From positions 15,649,595-15,693,079 of the forward strand of contig NC_049987.1 of the NCBI RefSeq assembly GCF_000003815.2: a stretch of 43,485 nt of DNA. Direction: 5' to 3'. The translations under genes and the position numbers were made by a program. The notes under the pieces are model-generated. The model made no database searches. It was given only the letters and a program-made list of their open reading frames with translations, and had not been told where the DNA came from. This document shows positions 21,001 through 27,000 of the stretch, piece after piece. This stretch comes from Branchiostoma floridae. Taxonomy: Eukaryota > Chordata > Leptocardii > Amphioxiformes > Branchiostomatidae. Within the stretch, counting starts at the first letter, position 1. Each line of letters starts with the position of its first letter.

Positions 21001-24000
21001 ACCGTTATTGCAACCCGTTTGAGATGTTTTGTTTTGTTCTCATTTAGGTTTTTTTTCTATTTTTACGCGTTTAAAACAAATAGATAATATACTCACAATA
21101 AGACACCAAAATTCATGTCAGCGAGAGATATTTCTAAATATCTCTCGCTGACATGAATTTTGGTGTTTGTTAAAAGAAACATCATGACAAATAATAGGAA
21201 TTTTTAAATTTAAAAACGTACCTTCACATGCCTCTCTCACTATAGCGATCTGGTGTTCATTCAGGGAGAAGTCAAAGAGTTGTAGGCAGGATATTCGCCC
21301 TGCATACTCTTGGTACCCTACACTAACGTCATGCTGCGTTGCTAGCTCAGCAGCCATGGTATAATTCTTGCTCCCGGCTTTAACGCTGTCGACCCAAACA
21401 GCTTGCTCCCCCGTGCTATAGTCATAACTCCCACCAACATAATGCCAGCCATCTGTGGCAAGGGGTGGTGAAGTCGTGGACGAGGAATCTGCAGATCCCT
21501 CCCTGCGAATTGCTCTGAAATGTTAGAGAAAACAACAATAATTGGCCTTGCTTGCTGCTAGTTACTAGTAGTTAAGAATCAGATAGAAGCAGCACGCGAA
21601 CATGCTTGGTGCGATGCGGTACGGCCTCTTGAAGTTAGGGGTCTGGCGCAGAGGGTTGATGAATTGCCCGACAGGGAGTCTCGTGCCTGGCTGCGCTTGT
21701 GCCCTCACACGGCCCGGCACACAGGCTTGCCAACGGGGCCCCGCGTACAGGCTCGGTGAAGAGCCTGACTCAATCCTATGCGCCTGGCAGGGCTTGCCGA
21801 CGCGCCGGCCTTGCGTACACGCTCACGGGCTTGTTGAGGAACCCTACACGACCGCGCAGTCCAGGCTGTACTTGCCGGCGATTTTGTGATGTCTTGTGTA
21901 AAAAATCTGCTATGAGTTCCCACCAGATTTGGCATCATCTGACAGGTTCAAGATTTCATTATCCATGCTGGTCGACACTATTTCGTAGTCATACTTAACC
22001 CTATTCAGACCGGGCTTTTTTGGTCATCCCTGGACCGGGGGGGGGGCTTTTGAGGCCCTCCACTTCTAAGTCCTATAACTCTAAAACGACATGCCGTAAG
22101 GCCACCAAATTTTTAGGACATAATTTCGACATAATATCTAATAAGTATGTGACGTTTGACGTTACGTTGACGTAAGATAACGTAATTATGACGTCATCAA
22201 TTTGATTACATTGGCCAAACCCATGAAAAAGGGGTATTCTCAGAAAACTTCAAGTTATGCTGCGAAAATGTAACAAAGAGTGCAGATAACAGAATAATAA
22301 TGTTTATTACGACTTGCGTTGCCAATAGCAACATCAATGACGTCAATATGACGTCATAAAATGACGTCATGCACATCTAAGATACGAGTTGGGCTCCGCC
22401 ATATTATATCCAACACCTTGAATTTTTAAAAATACTTTTTTTGCAACAAATAATCACAAAGGGCAATGGGAATAGACTAAATTCATTCATTTAGATGGTT
22501 TTTGATGAAAAAATACCAGGTAGTTACAAATTTTAAGGAATAATTAGCTTGTTAGTCTTGATCTGGCCATTCGGTCCGCCATCTTGGATTTTGGGCTGAT
22601 GACGTCATCAAATTAGCATAATTTATGCATATATGATTATGAAAGATATACTGAATAATATAAGATTGTATTTATGTAACAAAATTGCAGTAATATAGCA
22701 AATAGATGTGAAAAATACATAGTTAGAACCAAAAATAGTGATTTTTGGCAAAACTGCCTGTCAACAAACGGTTGCCATGGCAACAAGAAAAAATGGAAAA
22801 TTTGTCAAACTTCGTAAAATTGTTGCCAACAATATTTTAGGAAAACTCACCGAATTTGGTGGCTCTAGCGTAAGCCGTTCTGGCGTTATAGGACATCGAA
22901 GTTAGCGCGGGCCTCAAAAGCCCCCCCCCCCCCGGTCTGAATAGGGTTAAGAGAGCGAAAAGACCACGACACTGCCTTATCAGTCACCGCACCTTACGCA
23001 AAGCAGGCAGATATATTAGTGATTCTTTTTTTTTAAATAGCATTTTCTATTTCTAAAAACGATAGACTTACGCCGTGTGAATGCTATTATTCCGTTGCCA
23101 TAGATACACTCCCCTATTGAAGTCCCCCTGATAGTCGTACTCGAACAGAGGTCCTGATGCTACTGTAGGGTCCATGTAGACGTGGGCTAGTATGGTGTAG
23201 GAATAGCGTACGTCCAAACCACCGTCGTTGAGAATGCGAATGTGCGAGGAACCGTTGAACAGGAAAGCTTGAGATTCTGGACCGCCTGGACCTTCAACCA
23301 CCTGAGGTCCTGAAGCTATGCCGTCATTTCCGTTTCCGGTAACATCTCTCGCGCCATCTTGTTCGTTCAGAGGCCACCGGCCCACTGGCTCTAGTGCTGA
23401 ATCTGTACAATTACAACAAAGAGGCATTTAACACTTAATCAAAAAAAAAAAAAACATTTGTCAAGGCACACATGTGACTTACGTCGACTCTAGGCCTTTT
23501 CCGCTTGCTTAGCTGTGTATGAGTAGATTTAGGGTCTGTACGTTATTTCCTGGGGGGGAGGCACTGGTGCAAAGAGGGTCAGGTAAAAAGAATTCCATGA
23601 CCCTCCTGTCTGTCTAAAGTCTGTCCGGACCTGGACCTGATCTTCTGGACCTGAACCGGACCTGGGCCTAAATGTTCTGCACCTGTACCCACCCTAGTCC
23701 GGAAAAAATTGAAATCCTGATCCTCTGAATCGCCATTTCCTGCATCTTGAGGGGAAAACTGTCCTGGTAGACTTGTATTTTTTACAACATAACCAGAACT
23801 TTGCGCGGTATTTTTTTCAAAGGCTCTTCCCCCTTCTAAAAAAAATTCAATGGCCCTCTTCCCAAGCCGCAAATAAAATTCAATGGCCATTGCACAAGCC
23901 CTCCCCTCTGATGAATATCGTAGGGTCCCTTACCGAAATGCGTTCTGACTAGTATAATTACTTGGCTGTTATGGGAGTAGAAACTTCAATATAGCACACC

Positions 24001-27000
24001 ATCACCAAACTACATTTCATGCCATAATTTCGATTCACAAAGCGATTTATATTTGTATCACACCTAAACAATAACCTCTTGCTATAGAAATTTATATCAG
24101 CGTAGAGCCCCGAATTTATAAAGATTGAGTGCACGTGGTTAAAGTGGTTCAATAAGAGAGCTCAAAGACTCACGTGCAACAACTCCAGCCCGCATGCTAG
24201 GCCAGTCGCGCCATGTCAGTGGATGGAACTTGACGTAACGGGCGGTGATGGCGCCACTGTAGGACGACAGCTCATTTCTCACAGGGGTGTTTCTGTCAGT
24301 ATTCCCTGGGAAGGTCTGGAGGAAGATTGAACACAAGTCATCGAGTGACCAGAAAGAAGGGATATGATTCGTGGGGTGGGGGTGGGGGGTGGGGCATTTG
24401 AAAAAAAAACTCCGGATGGAATGATATGAAACTTGGTATGTGCTTAGGTCATGTCCTGTCAAAGATTGTACTCTCGTTTTTCTGGAGGTTCTCCCTAGTA
24501 CTGCAGCAGAATGTCCGGGTTTAATCAAACTCTTTTTTCAATAAATTTTTGGGGCGTTTTATTAGCATACTTTGAAACAGGAGAACCTCAAAATAGATGA
24601 ATGAGTTTTCTCTTCGACTCGTGGGCAACTTCGGTGAATAACAGCGAAATAATATGTTGACTATGCAAATTAGATGTTAGCATAGTTAATGATCGAGATG
24701 AATTTATATTCAAATTGTGCTAAATGACAGGAACTTCCTTCTCGTCACATATGTAACTTGGTTCGAGAGGAATATCAATTGATAGGAACCATGCATGGTC
24801 GTATTTGCATAATTTGATTAGAAAATGTATAATTCCTTAGTTGTAAATGATAACATGTTCATACTAGTGGCACATGTAGGTTAGACAAAAGTGAATATTA
24901 TCAGACATAACTTATAATTAAGATCAAAATAATTTGTATAATCAATGAATGTGGGAATGTCACAATTACTTCCCAAAGAAAGACATATGCAACATACTAG
25001 TATGGTATTTGAAAACAAAAATGACACAATCAATTCATATAAATTCTGTTAATAAGAGACTTTCTTGCATATCATTTGCAATGTAATTTGACAAAAGTAC
25101 TTGGCGATGGTAAGTGGTCATGGAACTCTAGTTCGGTATATAGAACATACATGCTCAACATACAGAACTCTTTCGTTTTGTATCTAAAATAAGTGGTTGG
25201 TAATAAACCTAAGGAGATTACGTTGCAACATTATGATGATGATACTTACTACCGTCAGTCCGTCGTCATCGCTGTAGGTAACCTCGTCTCCACTGTGCTC
25301 GCCATATGTGATGCTGTACGATGTGACCATGTGGCCACTGAATTGTTCATCTCTACCCTGGGTAATAATCGCCGTTACAAAGTACGTCTTGTGAAGATCC
25401 ACCATAAGCCATTCGCGTTGATCAGGTGTTCTAGGCGCCCAACCTCCAGAAAGCGGAAAATCCAGTACACCGTTGTCTGGCCCCTCTGTGTTGTTATACT
25501 GTGACGATGCAGACATGCTCGGGGATCGGAAGGCGTCTGCATCAAAGAAAACAAAAGATATGTAGGTGTTAACATTTCTTGAATACCGCAATGGAACAAT
25601 AGCGCATGATGTCACAGGTCACGTGATTTGTTTATGCCGCAGTCTTGTTAGGTGTTAAGTTTTACCGTCTGCAGTTCCAGGTGAGATCTGGACATCATGA
25701 TCAAAAAACGTCTATCAAAGGACAAGATTTACGAACGCTGATCGGCGGTCCAACTGTGTCTAACATCTAGTGACTACACAACGTAACACAATGTAGATAT
25801 AGACTAATATTGAAGCGTTGCTCAGTTGTAACCTTGATGTATGTTTCTTTCAATTTTGGTACATATTGTAGTAAAATGTTGCTTCAGAACATTTTTCAAT
25901 CTAAGGGTGCAGTCACATACGTCTTACGATAGTCTTGAGTGCAGCCATGCATGTGTGTACGTTGCAAAGTCCAGCTGTCTTGCTGCACTAAAAGGCTGTG
26001 TTAGACCCTTGTCGGTGGTTGGTTCCGTCACAGTCTGCTTGAAAATCCTATAGCTATGACAGAAAAATCGTACGACGGTCGCACGACGTACGTAATTCGT
26101 AAGCTTTGACTGGCTTACCACATTGGTTGTCAGTGAGTGATACGCTCCCGTGTATCGTCCACGCTTCCCTGGACCAGTCCAACACGTTGCCTCCCTGTCC
26201 GCACTTACGCAGAGTGAGATCTGCCTCTCTCGGTGACAGCACACGATCCCACACGTTTAAGCATGACATGTCACCGGTGTATACCTGGATAGGATCAAAC
26301 AATATTTGAATAAGAGCTGATACTGTTATGATCTCACCACCTAGTGGGAGATTGCAATTTGCTATTTGCAAGGAAACCGCAAGGGGTCGCAAGCTGGAAC
26401 AACTTCCTTCTTCTGCCAATCTGACTTAGGTCAGACGTAAGATAATGAAACCCATTGTAAACATCGTTGCTGTACAACAGAAAACGCTTCAATGTGAAAT
26501 TGTTTTTTTAATCCTGACATAACGTTTCGAGTAGTACTTCAGCCCTTTGAAAGGACGTTAAATAAGGCCCCCATGTTTAAGAAGAGTCACGCCTTGAGCA
26601 CGATTAATAAGAACCTGCCACACTTATCGGAAAAGCTAGGTCTCCGGACCGATCTTGGACAGGTGGTAGTCACCTGTTATGTCAGTCCTTTGAAAGGTGC
26701 AGTAAATTCTACCAAATAAACGAGATATCAAAAACTTTAGTTTCGCTGAAGCACATTAGAACGCCGCTAGAGGGCCATTATCGAACTTGACCTTCGTTTT
26801 CCTGACCCTACCCACCTACCAAATATCACCATGATTCATCCAAGGCTTTTCGAGTTATGCTTATGCACACACGCACACACACACACACACAAACACATTG
26901 AAAACATAACCTTATTGGCGAAGGTAAAAAAGAGCATGTCTTCACTTACCTGGTCGACATCAAATAACCCTCCTGAGTCCTCCACTTGGCCAATAATCCA

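Noticed and set aside
21103-21166. microRNA precursor
   Set aside because: A two-base loop and perfect pairing do not suit Drosha/Dicer substrates.
25900-26105. Possible MITE with TACG-rich ends
   Set aside because: I could not match inverted ends or a target duplication.
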